Source of the DNA: Syngnathus acus
Lineage: Eukaryota; Chordata; Actinopteri; Syngnathiformes; Syngnathidae
Direction: 5' to 3'
Assembly: GCF_901709675.1 (NCBI RefSeq)
Contig: NC_051087.1
Location: 1,444,001-1,508,000 of the forward strand
DNA: 64,000 nt
Positions within the stretch are counted from its first letter, which is position 1. Each line of letters opens with the position of its first letter. Both the position numbers and the translations under genes were made by a program. The notes below the pieces were generated by a model. It saw only the letters and a list, made by a program, of their open reading frames with translations, did no database searches and was not told the origin of the DNA. Below are positions 34,640 to 47,100 of the stretch, piece after piece.

Positions 34640-37600
34640 GCTTCTTGAGTGGTTGTTTACTGGTAGAGCAAATGAGCTTCCCAGGGACCTCCTGTCAGGT
34701 GTTTTCTGAAGGTCACAGGGAAGTGTCCGTGGAATTCCAAGAGTCCTTGGCACGTCTGCAGACAGACATGCATGTTGATGCGGCTGGGGGCTCGGGCCGG
34801 GGGGTGCGTCGCCAGGGATTGTTTGGTCGCTCTACAGCCTTGAGCGGATGCCTTAAGCCGGCGGCTGCTTTGGCAGCAAACGCTCGGGAGCTCGCGAGCT
34901 GACGTCTGGCAACTCTTCGTACTGCGAAGCTGACATCTTTGCTCCGCCATTTGGGAGAAGACAGAAAGAATGTTTGGTACCGAGACGTGATTTAAATATC
35001 AGTCCGCGATGGAACTGTGCCAGAGGAACGTGAAGCTTTCCAGTGGCTGATTAGCTATTGCAAGGAGAATGGGACAGATGTAATGATGTCGGAATGTTGA
35101 ACAAGAAGGATTGTGACAGTGCAGAAAAGTGGAAGTGACAGCGTAGGACAAGCAGGATGACGGCGAGCGAGAATGAACAGCACTCTTTTGAAAAGGGCTC
35201 GTTAGAAGTAACATTTCGATTCATCGAAAGGCGGGCTGGTTCGCATGATAATTTCATGAGAGCGCTTTCTTTTTATTGAAAGGGAGTCTAACGGGAAGAT
35301 ACAAGAGCCTCGAAAGAAGACATCAAGGAATATAGAAGGTTACGTTCAGATTCACCCAACTTTCGATTCAATTAAGCGAACGACAAGCTTATTAATTAGC
35401 CACTCGCTGCTCGGCAAATTGACTCTCGGCTAAAAGCAAGAAGCAGAATGTATAACATTGCGCCATCCTCTGTGGCTGCTACAAAATCTATATATTTTTT
35501 CATCTGTTGACGTAGCGCAGTAGGTGACAGCGTGCGGTTGAGCGGGTTTCAGCGGGAGGTCACGCGTTCGATACCCTCACACGTGTAATAACCGCGGTGT
35601 CGTTGCTCACTGTCAGTCCGCCCAAACAATCCTCTCTTTTTTTTTGACAGTATTGATTTTATTTTTTCCCCCGCTGTTGTGGGAAAGGTCTGCGGCATCC
35701 TCCGGGCCGCCGTTGCGGCTTTCCATGAAGCTGCCGTTTGTCAGGCATCACTCCGGGCTCGGCGGGAGACGGATAACCTTTGGCTAACTGATGAGGTTGA
35801 CGCCAAGGCAAAAAAGCGGTTGCTCGGGAAAACAAGACAGTGATTCAGGTGTTTGCTAGTTGCCGCCTCCAACTCACCAGCCTGAAGTTTTATATCACCG
35901 TGGAATTTTCAGCGTTTGATGTCTTTAAAAAAAAACACATTTCAAAACAAAAAAGTGATTAATCACAAAAAAGAACGTTTTAGTTTATCTATAGTGCCAT
36001 TTAAAGAATGTACAATTGTTATATTAAACCTGGAAGCTGTTTTAGCTAAACGCTATCCCAGAAGTTGTCGACGCAAACTTCTCATCGACAGAGAGACTTG
36101 TGAAAATTTCATTGCAATTTTGAACACACGCTGTGTAATGGAGCCCACTTTTCTCCACGGCTTCAGGAAAGAAAACGCATTAGCATGATTATAACCTACC
36201 ATTATATCAAATTATGTTTCTTCCCGTTCACATTTTCTTTGCATATTGAACAGGGCAAATTGCTCTCTTCCACCAGCGCAAGGCATAGGATGTAATTTTG
36301 CAAGACGAATTTTGACCATATGTGGCTCGTTGCATGACCATCAGGTACAAGAGCCGGTTGACATCCTGTAATTACATCAAATGGATGCGGAACTTTGATA
36401 TGAATAAGAAAGTCTGAGTGCTACAAAGACAACTAGAGCATCCACTCATGCTCATGCCAGTGGCACTAGTTAGTTTCACAGACGTAAAAAGACATTTGGG
36501 TAAGTCTCGACAATGGACCAGATTGGCCAATCACAGCGCAGCGTTGGGCAAAAGCTGAAAGTTCGGCTTCTCAGTTCCTCAGTGCGCGAATTGGTCCTTG
36601 CAGAGGATAAAGAATATCCAGTATGCTTGTGAATATTGTGATATTATTTGTCTACTTGTGTTGCGTACTGTTCATATATCCATTTCATAAATGATAACAA
36701 AACAGCTACATAGATGCTAGCTCGTTGTTAGCTCGTGAGCCTTTGTATGTTGGCATTAAGCTAGCAGAGGCTAAATACACAAACTGTAAATGTCTTTGTT
36801 TACTTTGACAGTGAGAGTGGCAATAAACTGCTCGAAGTTTATTTTTTTGAAGAATATTGACTAAAGTTGTGTGTATATTAACAACCATACAAATAACTCA
36901 GTTGTTGCAGTGTTACTCGTAGTTTATTCCGAAATGACGATATTCGACATCCTCTGTGTGTGTTTGACATTATAAGTCAAAGTGGAAGCACTGAAGAACC
37001 ATCAGGAGTGAGGAGAAAACAAAAGCAAACCCCTTTGAGAAATCACTCATTCGTCACGTTGCATATCGTTTCCAGGCGACGAGAACATTTTCTCAAATTG
37101 TGTCATCAAACGTTTGTTAGCTAAAGCTAAAAAAAAATGAAAAAAGCCCAATAAGAAAAAGATACAGGTGTGACTCTCTTGGATGAAAACCTGCAGTGCT
37201 AACTAGATGCCGCTTGATTGCAAACAAACAAAAAAGGAATCTCATTTATTAGCAGAAAATTGGCTTTTGATATGTCAGAAAATCTTCTAAATGAACAATA
37301 TAACGCAAGAGATAGCACTTCCATTTTATACACGGCGTGCCCCTGACGGAAAGCGTCTTTGGTCTCCAGTTTAACTTTGCGTTCATGTTTTTGTAAACAA
37401 AAAAAGGTTTTGAAGAACCTCGTTGACTCAAAGCTATGTGTAAACATTTAAGACAATCTCGAGACCTACAATTGTGTGACTTTAGTGAACATTATTATTT
37501 AACATTTATTTCACATCATTTTTATTTTTTTTAATTAATTTGTCATTTGTCAGTACAGTTGAACAAAGCCTCCATCACCGAGCTTGTAAAAGCTTCCAAC

Positions 37601-39930
37601 TTCCTGTCACAAAATGAGCATTCTCACTGACAGCCTTGCTTTGTTTTTGATGTTTGACGATTAAACTTTTAAACTCCATCCCCTCTAAATGGTCCTAAAA
37701 GCTCCTTAATCCAGCGGAGATGAAAGCTGGCCCTTTAGAGCACTAAATCGTTTTGTGTTTTTGTGTGTGTTTTTTTTCCCCGGCCAGAGTCAAAGCTAAA
37801 AGGGCTGCGGAGGGGGGAAAAAAGAAAGTAAAGCAAAGAAGGACTTAATCACAGCAAACGACTCTAATGGAGTCTGTGAATAAAAATAATGAGACATGAA
37901 TTAGCATAAAAGCCACAATTAAAATGTTTGGAAGGATTTGTCGTTGCGCATAATGAGCCTTAATGCGGACGGATGTACCGCGAACGAATGTGCGCGCGTT
38001 TCATGCTAACTGCCGTCTACTCCAAAACAAACATAAGGTTTGAGAGACAAATATAAGGACGAGGGAGTAGAATGAAAGGAAAAGATGGAGAAGAGAAGGA
38101 AGCATGAATAAATGGAGCTAGACCACACACACATTTTTTTTGTAAATGCAAGTCATACAAAATTAGCATAAATGTGGAATATGACATATTGCGCAAAACT
38201 ACAATTCAGAATGATGTCGATATCGTCGATTCTTATATTGTTTTCATGTTCGCCGCTTGTTTACGGATGTACTACATCATAATAAAGGTTTTCAGCAAAA
38301 TAAATCATTTTTGGAGTCTTTCGGTCGCATTTGTTCCGCCAAAGCTTTTACAGCACAGGGAAATCTATTCTATCTTGTTCATTCCCAAGGTGAGAAATGA
38401 TGAGAAATTCAATTTATTTGTTTGCGTATCTCCGTGCTGCACTAGCCTCTTAACACCGGGCTTCTTTTCATCGCCTTAAATGAGTTATTTGATGAGATTC
38501 CTTCGACCTGGTGGGCACTGCTTTTTTTGGGGAGCGTAATTCGATTTGTCCGGCTGCGTTCTGGCAAAGAGCAAATGAAATAGTGACAGAGAGGCTTCAC
38601 ACATTTTATTTTTTTTACCTCGGTAAAGTCAGTGTTTGCAATGTTGCTTTCTTGCCTCGCTCCGGACCTCAAACTCGCCAAACCGTGTGAACCGATGCTG
38701 GGGCTACGCTATGCTAGTTTAGCCTCCTTTAAACATAGAAAGTTTTCCAAGCTAAAAATGAGCCGCTTTGAAACATCGGGAAGATTTCTGGGCCGATTGC
38801 GCTTCTCCTGCGGCTGTTGTGCGGCGTGATTGATTATTTGTCCCCGCTTCAGACCTTCCCCGACAACACGGGCCTCGGGAGAGAGCGCGCTGCCTGCTGA
38901 CAAATGTGTTGTTGCTCGCGCGTGTGTGGCGCCGACTCGACACAACACAGTCTCGGTCTTCACGTTTGTATTCTGCTCGCGACAGCCGCGCCCGCGACTC
39001 GATGAAGCTCACTGGAAGTTCTCTTTGCTGCGTGTCAGCAACACAACACTTTCTTTTGTTTGGATGTTTTTTTCCCGCCGTGTATTTTATGTCCTTCTGT
39101 CCTATGTGTCTATTCACTTTGTTGGGGAAGGTTTATCTGGCTTGAAAGAAGTATCAATGTCATGTTTTATTCACTTTTAAAGGGAAGCGGCATTTTCAGT
39201 ATACGTCTTCTTTACAGACATCTGTGCTGCGACTATATAAATGTATCTCGACTTGAATGATTTTATAAAGGCCATCTTCAAGGTCACATCAGAAGTCAGT
39301 TCATTCTGAAATGCAAAAAATGTGGCTAAATACATGCTCGTAATGGTTCATCACTAATGCCAGGACAAACCATTAAATCATAGTGCAGCCCGTAAGAGTA
39401 ATTGGCTTGATATTTAAAGAACCAGCACGCAGAAGCAGTTAGAGGCAGATGTTATCGCCCCGCTCTCCTTGGTCATCAACATTAGCAAGCTAGTCATTAG
39501 CCCGTGCTTATTACGCACATAAAACCTCGCAGCGCTCAAAATGCTTCCCTGCTTTGTTGGTCTGCTTGCGATGACAAAATAAAAACAACGAACACGCACG
39601 GCTAAATTTCTTTCACCAAAACACAGATTAGGTTTGTAAATTCACAACAACTGAATATCCTGAATATGCTTTTTATTGGATGGGAAGGCTACGAGACTTT
39701 CGTCGATATTTTTCATGCCAGAGGATTAACCTTGATTAACATACGGCGATAGCGTTAAACCTTTGCCTGGGCGATGTCTCGTGAACTAGCGCTGACCCGG
39801 CCTATCTTCTCCTATTATGGAACAGCAAGTAATACACATGAATATTCACACTGATGCCTTGTGCAAGATCCTGACGGATTACTGTCGGGATTAAAAGAGG
39901 CTCTCTGATGAAAAAAAAAAAAAAGATGGA
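34640..39930. other. Gene-free tract
   Basis: Apart from the tRNA-like fragment near 35.5 kb I see no gene. It contains many A or T runs, a CpG-richer patch at about 38800-39000, and GCTAGC/GCTAAC words near 36710-36780. Open frames are short and unrelated to known proteins. Confidence 0.55.
35508..35585 (+). repeat. tRNA-like fragment (SINE head or tRNA pseudogene)
   Basis: A-box-like TAGCGCAGTAGG (35513-35524) and B-box-like GTTCGATACCC (35566-35576) are 42 bp apart, a normal pol III promoter spacing. A T-run follows at about 35637-35645, like a pol III terminator. Stems do not pair convincingly, so a working tRNA is unlikely. Confidence 0.5.
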
Positions 39931-39934
39931 ATGT

Positions 39935-40310
39935 ACTAGGAGGTGCTAGCAGACCGCTAAGAGTTGCTAGCTGACCAACAGTGGCCCACAGGTTGCTAGC
40001 AAACTACTCTGCAGAAGTCGCTAACATGCTAAGGACTCATATTAAATGCCAGCTAGGAAATACTAGCGGACCACGAGTTGTTTGCAGACAAGGAGCTGAT
40101 TCTGAGGATTAGCGAATGGACGACAAGGAGTTGCTAGTCTGCCGCTACACTTGCTAGCAGACAATTAAAAATTGCTAGCAACCCACAATTATTTGCGAGC
40201 AGACTATTATAAGTAGATATCAAATGACAATTAGTGGCTAATGGACAACGAGGAGTTTTTCGCATATTAGTCTTTGCAAGTTATCAACTCGGAGCTGCTA
40301 GCAGACTTTT
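39935..40310. repeat. Decayed array of GTTGCTAGCAGAC-type units
   Basis: Recurring words such as GGTGCTAGCAGACC, GAGTTGCTAGCTGACC, GGTTGCTAGCAAAC, CACTTGCTAGCAGAC and GAGCTGCTAGCAGAC occur at irregular spacing. The motif equals the reverse complement of the 42-bp minisatellite at 43841-44145, so this may be an old degenerate relative. Confidence 0.6.
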
Positions 40311-43300
40311 GAGAAAAAAAAAAAAAAAGGGGCAATCCGGTAGCTGTGACCCGCCTTCAGCCATTTTCAATGGCGTAATGAGCACAGAAATGAAGCTAAC
40401 AGAATTGTTAAAACATATTTTCGGAAAGCAGCGTGAAAAATGGGATGTCGAAAGTACGCTCAGCAGTCGGGAGATGAAATTGCGGTGAGGCGCAAAGTAG
40501 GTTAAAGGGATTATTTGACAGCGAGCGAAAACGTCTCGCCCTTCGAAATTGATCGTCACCGCGAGCTGTGCTGGATCCACTTTTTTGTAGCCAGTCTGAT
40601 TGTCTGACCCTTTTTTCAAGTTTCCAGCACTTCTAAAAGAACTGCAGTGCCTCTGAGATCCGTTTGCTTCTTTTGGATTTTGCCAGCTGCTTTTTCATGA
40701 TAAATTTGAGGCATTTTCCTCTTTCAAACCATCCGTGAAACGACGTAGAAGGTCGGACAGTTTAGCGCCAATTAGGCCTATTCTTTCGAGGTCTTTCGAG
40801 GATGGATTCATTCCAGAGATTTTCTCCAATTGCTGCCAACTTTCAATGATGTCGACTAGACAGATCAAAAAAGAAAAACACCAAATTGCGAAAGATAGGA
40901 ATTTTGGTCATTGCAGCCATTCAAGCAGAGCGGCAAAGTTTGATGATGAAAAGGAAAAATAGTGCAAAAGAATTCAGTGTCCACTTTTTCAGTCCATCAG
41001 AAGCTCCTGCAATTTTACCGTTTATTTTTTTAAACATCAGATGACATCTCAACTTGTGCTCACACATGCACAGACCTTTTTTTCTTTTTTTTTTAAAGCT
41101 AAAAATTAAGCCAATCCCGGTGTGCCGATGTGGGTCACGGAATCACTAAAGCAGATTGGGGTGTCCCACGGTGACCATATTACATCTTCATCTTAAGCCT
41201 CATCTCCCAGGCGAGACACCTTCAAGAGATTTATAAAAGAGGGTAAAAAAAAAAAAAAAAATCTAGCTTTATAAGCGCCTTTCCTGGAAGCTCGATTGGC
41301 ATCTTGAAGCTCCGCGTGCAACCTCTTTGACCTTGCGAGCTGCTGCGAGGAAGTGCTGCTTTAGGAATGTTTTGGACACTTCATTAGGTACAGCATTTAA
41401 TATAAATTTTGGTAGACAAACTTTCAAACAGCCCACAGCATTACATAAAGGGAAGCACGGGAAGATGCGCTTTTTAGTTTTGAATCTCCTACCTAACACT
41501 GACAGGAACGCTGTGGCGTATTCTCGCAAAAGCCACGTCGGTGTCAAAAGTGGGATCTCACCTCGTTATCTTGCTAATTAAAGCTAATACACTCGAGTTT
41601 CCCGGCGAGCTTTCGAACAGCCCGCAGCTGCCGAGGAAAGAAAAGACGATGGAAAGCGTGTCAAAAGAAAGAAGCGTTTGATTCCGATGTCTCAGTCGGA
41701 ACAACAATCAGACAATGTGGCCAATTAGCACCGGCATAACTCCAATTGCTCAAAGTGTTGTTGTTTTTTTTCCTTTGCCCTCAGTTTGACTTGGGGAAGA
41801 ATGGAGAAGAAGCCGGGCTTGTTTAGACACCGTTCCGGCGCAACAAAAGACGCCAAACGGCCGAGCTAGCTTGTCGTTCCGTAGAGATGCTATCGTGCAA
41901 AGGCTGATCTTGGTAACTGTTGGAGGATTTGCTTGAATTGATTCACTGACTCAAGTGAATCAATTGGATTCATAATTTGCTCTCCCCATTGCAAAATGGC
42001 AAAAAGCAGTCAACTATCACCTCTTTCACTTCTCTTGCTGCATTTTTTTCTCTTCAAGCAGCTGGTATGTTTTTTTGACCTTCATCCAGCGCATTCCGTC
42101 GGGCACCTCAATGGGAAACTATGTGCACTTGCTGCCAGACACAATAAATACTTTTCTTCTGGAGCGGCTTATCCTAAACTAAAAAAAAGGAGAAATGTGG
42201 ACTTTTCCCCCCAAATAGAAGAGCACAAATACGTCCCCAGCAGTCATTATGGGATGGAGATATTTTTAATCACATTGTAATGACACATCATGATGACAAA
42301 CATGGTTAATTACTTGGAACAGTCACATATGAGAATATATTTTTAGTTTATTTTTTTTTTAGGTAATGAAACCGAAATAATTTCTTTGTGATAAAAGAAC
42401 CAGTAAAATAAACATATTTGTTTTCTTTACATACTTAACATCGAGCTGCCTCGTGATCGCAAACACGGATTTGTAACCTTGTAATTTTGCAATTCATATT
42501 TCCCCGTCAACAGTTTTGTCTTGTTTGAGCCTGTATGAAGCCTTGAGCCTGTCGAAGATGCTTTGATTTGTTTGTTTGGCCTTGCTGGAGGTTTGCCTGC
42601 TATTTAGTCTCACATCTCAATACGGACAAAAACCCCGGACCTGGAAAACGAGAGCGAGGGAAAAAAATAAAATAATCCACCGACGCCAGTTTCATTTCAT
42701 CCACATGAAATTGGGTGGCCGTTGAAAATCAATTTTAAAGATGAATTTCAAAATAGAAGCGGCAGAGACAGTGAGACATAAGTGGAACCCCGTCATCGGT
42801 TTCAACCATTGATGAGAAATTTGGGGCAAATGTAAAGAAGACGCTTGAAAGAATTGGTGCCGTTTGTTTGGAATTAGCCCTTCCCATGAAAAGTTTTTTT
42901 TTTTTATTTCAATATAATCCGTCTCTCTTCTGTGGGGGGAATGTGAAGCAGTTCCGACATTTTGACTTCCACCTCAGGCAATTTCCCAGAGGTCTCATAT
43001 CAGGCATTTCTCTCCTTTCGTCAGACGTTTGATTGACGGCAGGCATAACGCCATGTGTGAGGGGATACTGACTTTTACCGTGCACTGTCATGCACCGCGT
43101 GAACTTTGCTATGAAGTCATCTTCCAATAAAAGAAAGATATGCTCGATACCCTCGAATGATTGATAGATTATTAATCGGATGGATTATCAATTGGTTTGG
43201 TCAAACTTTGTCACCCTGAACATCGAGTCGCCTCGTTACGACAAACATGCGATTGTTGTCTTGCTATTAAAGGTTCTGACTGTGAGAGTTGCAAGTACGC

Positions 43301-43840
43301 CGGATAGAAAATAAAAAATAAAAAAAATCAATAACATTTTGATTTAGTTATTAAAAGTACTGTACAACTGCAATGGAGGCACGTAAACTGTGTTCCCTGG
43401 AGCGACGTCTTAGGTGATGACTTAAAATGTCAGCGAGAACATAAATGTACTGTACGGGGAGAAAAATCAAATCATTTCACACTTTGCACTTTCCGTCATT
43501 TGCCCGCAGTCGTGCTTTAATCTTCTCTCTGCGGAAAGCACTTGTCTATTTCATGGGTAGTTTCACAGGAAAACTAAAAAGGCAAGTGCAGCAGACACAT
43601 CATTATATTCTTAGGCAAGCCAAGCTTGGCTAGAAAATAAACACCTGCATTAAAGAACATCTCACCGGGGGATGAAAACAACAAGAGGAAAAGCGAGCTG
43701 TGAGCAACGTGTTATTCCTGTGAATGGAAATAGAAATCCAAAGTCACCAGGGACATTCTTTACTTAAAATACTGGAGGCCTTCATTTGAGAGGAGGCCTT
43801 GATTTGGAACGCACTTGTATTTGAATGGATGAAGTCCTTT
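40311..43840. other. Gene-free tract
   Basis: No coding exon seen. It contains A runs (40313-40328; about 41247-41263) and two pieces of a dispersed repeat at 42436-42495 and 43216-43262. Confidence 0.6.
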
Positions 43841-44145
43841 TCCACTAGCAACTCCTGCTAGTCTGCTAGCAAGTTCTTTTAGTCCACTAGCAACTGTTGC
43901 TAGTCTGCTTGCAAGTTCTTTTAGTCCACTAGCAACTCCTGCTAGTCTGCTAGCAAGTTCTTTTAGTCCACTAGCAACTGTTGCTAGTCTGCTTGCAAGT
44001 TCTTTTAGTCCACTAGCAACTCCTGCTTGTCTGCTTGTGAGTTTTTTTAGTCCGCTAGTAACTCCTGCTAGCCAGCTAGCTAGTTCTTTTAGTCCGCTAG
44101 TAACTCCAGCTAGTCTGCTAGCAAGTTGTTTTAGTCCACCAGCAG
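43841..44145. repeat. 42-bp minisatellite, seven copies plus a partial
   Basis: Seven 42-bp units at 43841, 43883, 43925, 43967, 44009, 44051 and 44093, then a partial unit to 44145. Each reads roughly TCCACTAGCAACTCCTGCTA then GTCTGCTAGCAAGTTCTTTTAG. Units 1 and 3 share CCTGCTAG...TGCTAGC and units 2 and 4 share GTTGCTAG...TGCTTGC, giving an 84-bp alternating structure; units 5-7 are more diverged. Because 42 is a multiple of three, a minus-strand frame stays open (units like LKELASRLAGVASG). I regard this as a repeat, not a gene. Confidence 0.92.
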
Positions 44146-47100
44146 TTTTAAAGTGATTAAAATAAAATAATGCTCCCTGCAAGACCAGAGCGGATCAGTT
44201 CTGGCCACAGTGTCTATTTTAAACCTGTAAATGATTAGCTTTGGTGGCAATTTCCTATCTTAATTTCAGCCGCGATGCTATTTGATGAATTAGAACGGCC
44301 TCTCGGCTAACCCGTGACCTTTGGGCCCATCCATATTCCTCCAGGTAATTACCACTTGGAGCTTCGTCTTTATATTGTATATCATTGCACCGGACGACCG
44401 GCTTGCGCCAAAACCCCGCAATGACCTTCAGGACAAAGAGCTTGACATTTAACTGGGATGGTTTGTATTCCATCCGTGGTCCATTACAGCTCCACTACGT
44501 CTCCAATGTCATGAGATACTTTTCTCCTACTGCGTTGGAATATCGTTCGGAGAAATTAGCATTTTTTGTGTGCAAATATGGATTATTTAATGAAAAGATT
44601 TTGCTGCCTGAACATTGAATACAACCCTTTTGATCTTCCAGCGCACTTCATTTAAGAAAAGCGGTTTGTGATGGTAAAAAAAATAAAACCAGTATGGCAT
44701 CTTTCAAAGCAAAACAATTCAAGACGCTTTAAGAAATGACGTTTGCTCCCGCTATAACAGATTTGATCTCTGAGCCCGAGAGATCTGAAAGCAGAAAGAT
44801 TGAGGGAACAAAAACAAGTCTGGAACTCTGAGAAAGAAAAAAAAATCGACTGGGCACGCAAAGCGAATATTGTAGATTTGTCCACGTCAATACAATGAAA
44901 TAACCAAAGAAAGCGAGCATTATTTGTGTTTCTGGGTCATTGGGGGCCGTTACGGCGAGCTCGGAGTCTGTTCAAGTGCACTGAAAGATTTATTAGTCAA
45001 GCGTCAAGAAGAAGAAGAAGAGAGCGAGAAAGAGAAGGGAGGGAGGGAGGAGGGAAGCCAAAGATAAGAAGCAATACGTTGCGATGCAATGATGAGAGAC
45101 AAGATGATGGGCTTCAGGTGGTCTCCAGACACTCGCCTCATCTGAGGGGAGGCCGAGATAAGCCTTCGCCGTGCGCTGCGTTCGCTGACCCCATCGAGAC
45201 ACTCCCTCGATGAAGAATTTAAAAAAAAAAGGGGGAAGGCTCAAATCTCGGTTGGTGTGCAAAAACTTTGCCTCAAACGACCTTGGAAAAATCAAACCGA
45301 AATGCTCCTCGAAAATGACAAATTTCGTCATTGTAATTTTCGAAGCGACATGTCCCTTTTTGGTGTATTGATTCTTTTCCTCGAGCCAGTTCCTCACATT
45401 TTGAACATTCTCTCCATCTTTTATCATTGACTTTGTTACTCCAAGAATATCATCCATCTTAATTAATACCTCAGCGTACTTCCAGGAATGAAACAAACCT
45501 GCCACGAGATGGCCGAAAGATTGTCACGCTGATGCCAACCATTTCCAGACAGAGAAATAATGAGAAGGACTTTTACAAAAAAAAGATGTTTGACTTTGTG
45601 CATTCCCGCTCCGTCTTCTTTTATTCCCATTGATAATAGCGCAATTCCTTATCAGCACGCCGCTGGGAGAAATTCTGTCGTCAAATTACATCCACTTAAA
45701 ACACACATACCAGTAAGTCGTCTAATGTGTGTGCGTGTGGAGAGAAAAGCTACTTTCAAAGTCAAGCAATCTGACTTAACCTCGCCGTGAACACCAATTT
45801 TTTTTTATGTGGCAGCTTGAGCTCCGAATAGAATCAGATATTTTCCCTTCTTTCTATTAAGATCAAAAAAAGTTCTTCTTGGAAGTGGTGACACATTAAT
45901 CACTTTTCCAACTCGCCGCAATCAACTTGCAGCTCATTTCAAAAACATCTTCAGTCCATACAAGAGTCAAAAAAAAAAAAATGGAAAAACCGGTCGCCCT
46001 TGATTACAGGCTGCCGATTACAGCCCTGCGTGGTGGAAGTCGTAATTATTTACATGCCAGAAGACGAGTGGCCTGGTGTTAATCTACACCCAGGACCTCC
46101 TTCACATCAAAAGTGTGTCTGATAGCGTTGTATAATTTAGAATAAAAAAAAAAAAAATGTTTTCCCTTAGGGCAGGAGCATGCGATTCATTATTCTAGTT
46201 AATAACGATACACTGCGCTCGTATGTAAGTGCCAACAAGTTTGTCATCACAACGAGATTTCATTATAACTATTTTTTTTTTTAGTTATTTCCTTCCATTT
46301 TATGAACTTTAATAACTCTAAGGCAGCATGTGGCCAATTTTATTATCTTTGTTGCAAGGACGTTTTTTTTTTTGGTGTGAAAGACTCCACCAAAAAAGAT
46401 GACGTCATCATTTCAAGATAAAACATAAAATATGCAGCGAAAATAAACGAAGGCAAATTTTATTAGCCGAGTCGAGTCCCGACCACATTTCCCTTCCCGG
46501 GAAGTCCACATCCCGTATTACGGCCTGCGACGTGGGTGGCACGGGAAGGTGCGGAAACCGAGGCTATACTTTAAAATCCCTATTAAGTGTTTTTTCCGAA
46601 AAATAAGAATCCAAGTGGTGTTGAACATGTTTTGGTGTGCGCACCTATTAATCACGTCTTGTGGCTGGCTGCGTGGCTTCCAAATGAAACAGACGCTTTT
46701 TTGCTGTTAAATGGTGAACAAGCGAATTTTCCGACCTCTGGGAGGAGATGAGTTTTTGCTACATGAATTTTCGATTCTCTCTTTCCATATGCTATTCATT
46801 TGCTTTTTATTTTTGGACAGCACAGACTCATCTGTATCAAAATGCTACTAGCTGGTTGTAGTAGTGTTTGAAACAATTGACTCCACAATTACGATTCCAT
46901 GATTCGATTCAAAACGATTACGATACGATTCTGCACAAAATGCAAATTAGCTGACATGAGCGTAACGTCTACTTTTCGATGTGGCCGTAATTCTCCTTTT
47001 TTTGGTTTAATCCCCACATACAGTGCTGATATAATCACCCACGTGGTTTTGCTGAGTCAAGCAGGAAGCGGCCCAATTTCAACGCAGCGGCCGTAAACGT

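Noticed and set aside
34483-34902. 139-codon plus-strand frame and its minus-strand counterpart
   Set aside because: Frames are held open by the CCTT/AAGG tetranucleotide array; composition is repeat-driven.
35508-35585. Functional tRNA gene
   Set aside because: Box elements are present but acceptor, anticodon and T stems do not pair convincingly.
43760-44182. 140-codon repetitive protein
   Set aside because: Explained by a 42-bp minisatellite whose unit length is a multiple of three; flanks show no start, splice or homology support.
44993-45505. 170-codon minus-strand open frame
   Set aside because: Longest open frame in the desert, but no recognisable motif, it runs into low-complexity Leu/Phe/Ser, and one frame of this length is expected by chance over 47 kb in six frames.
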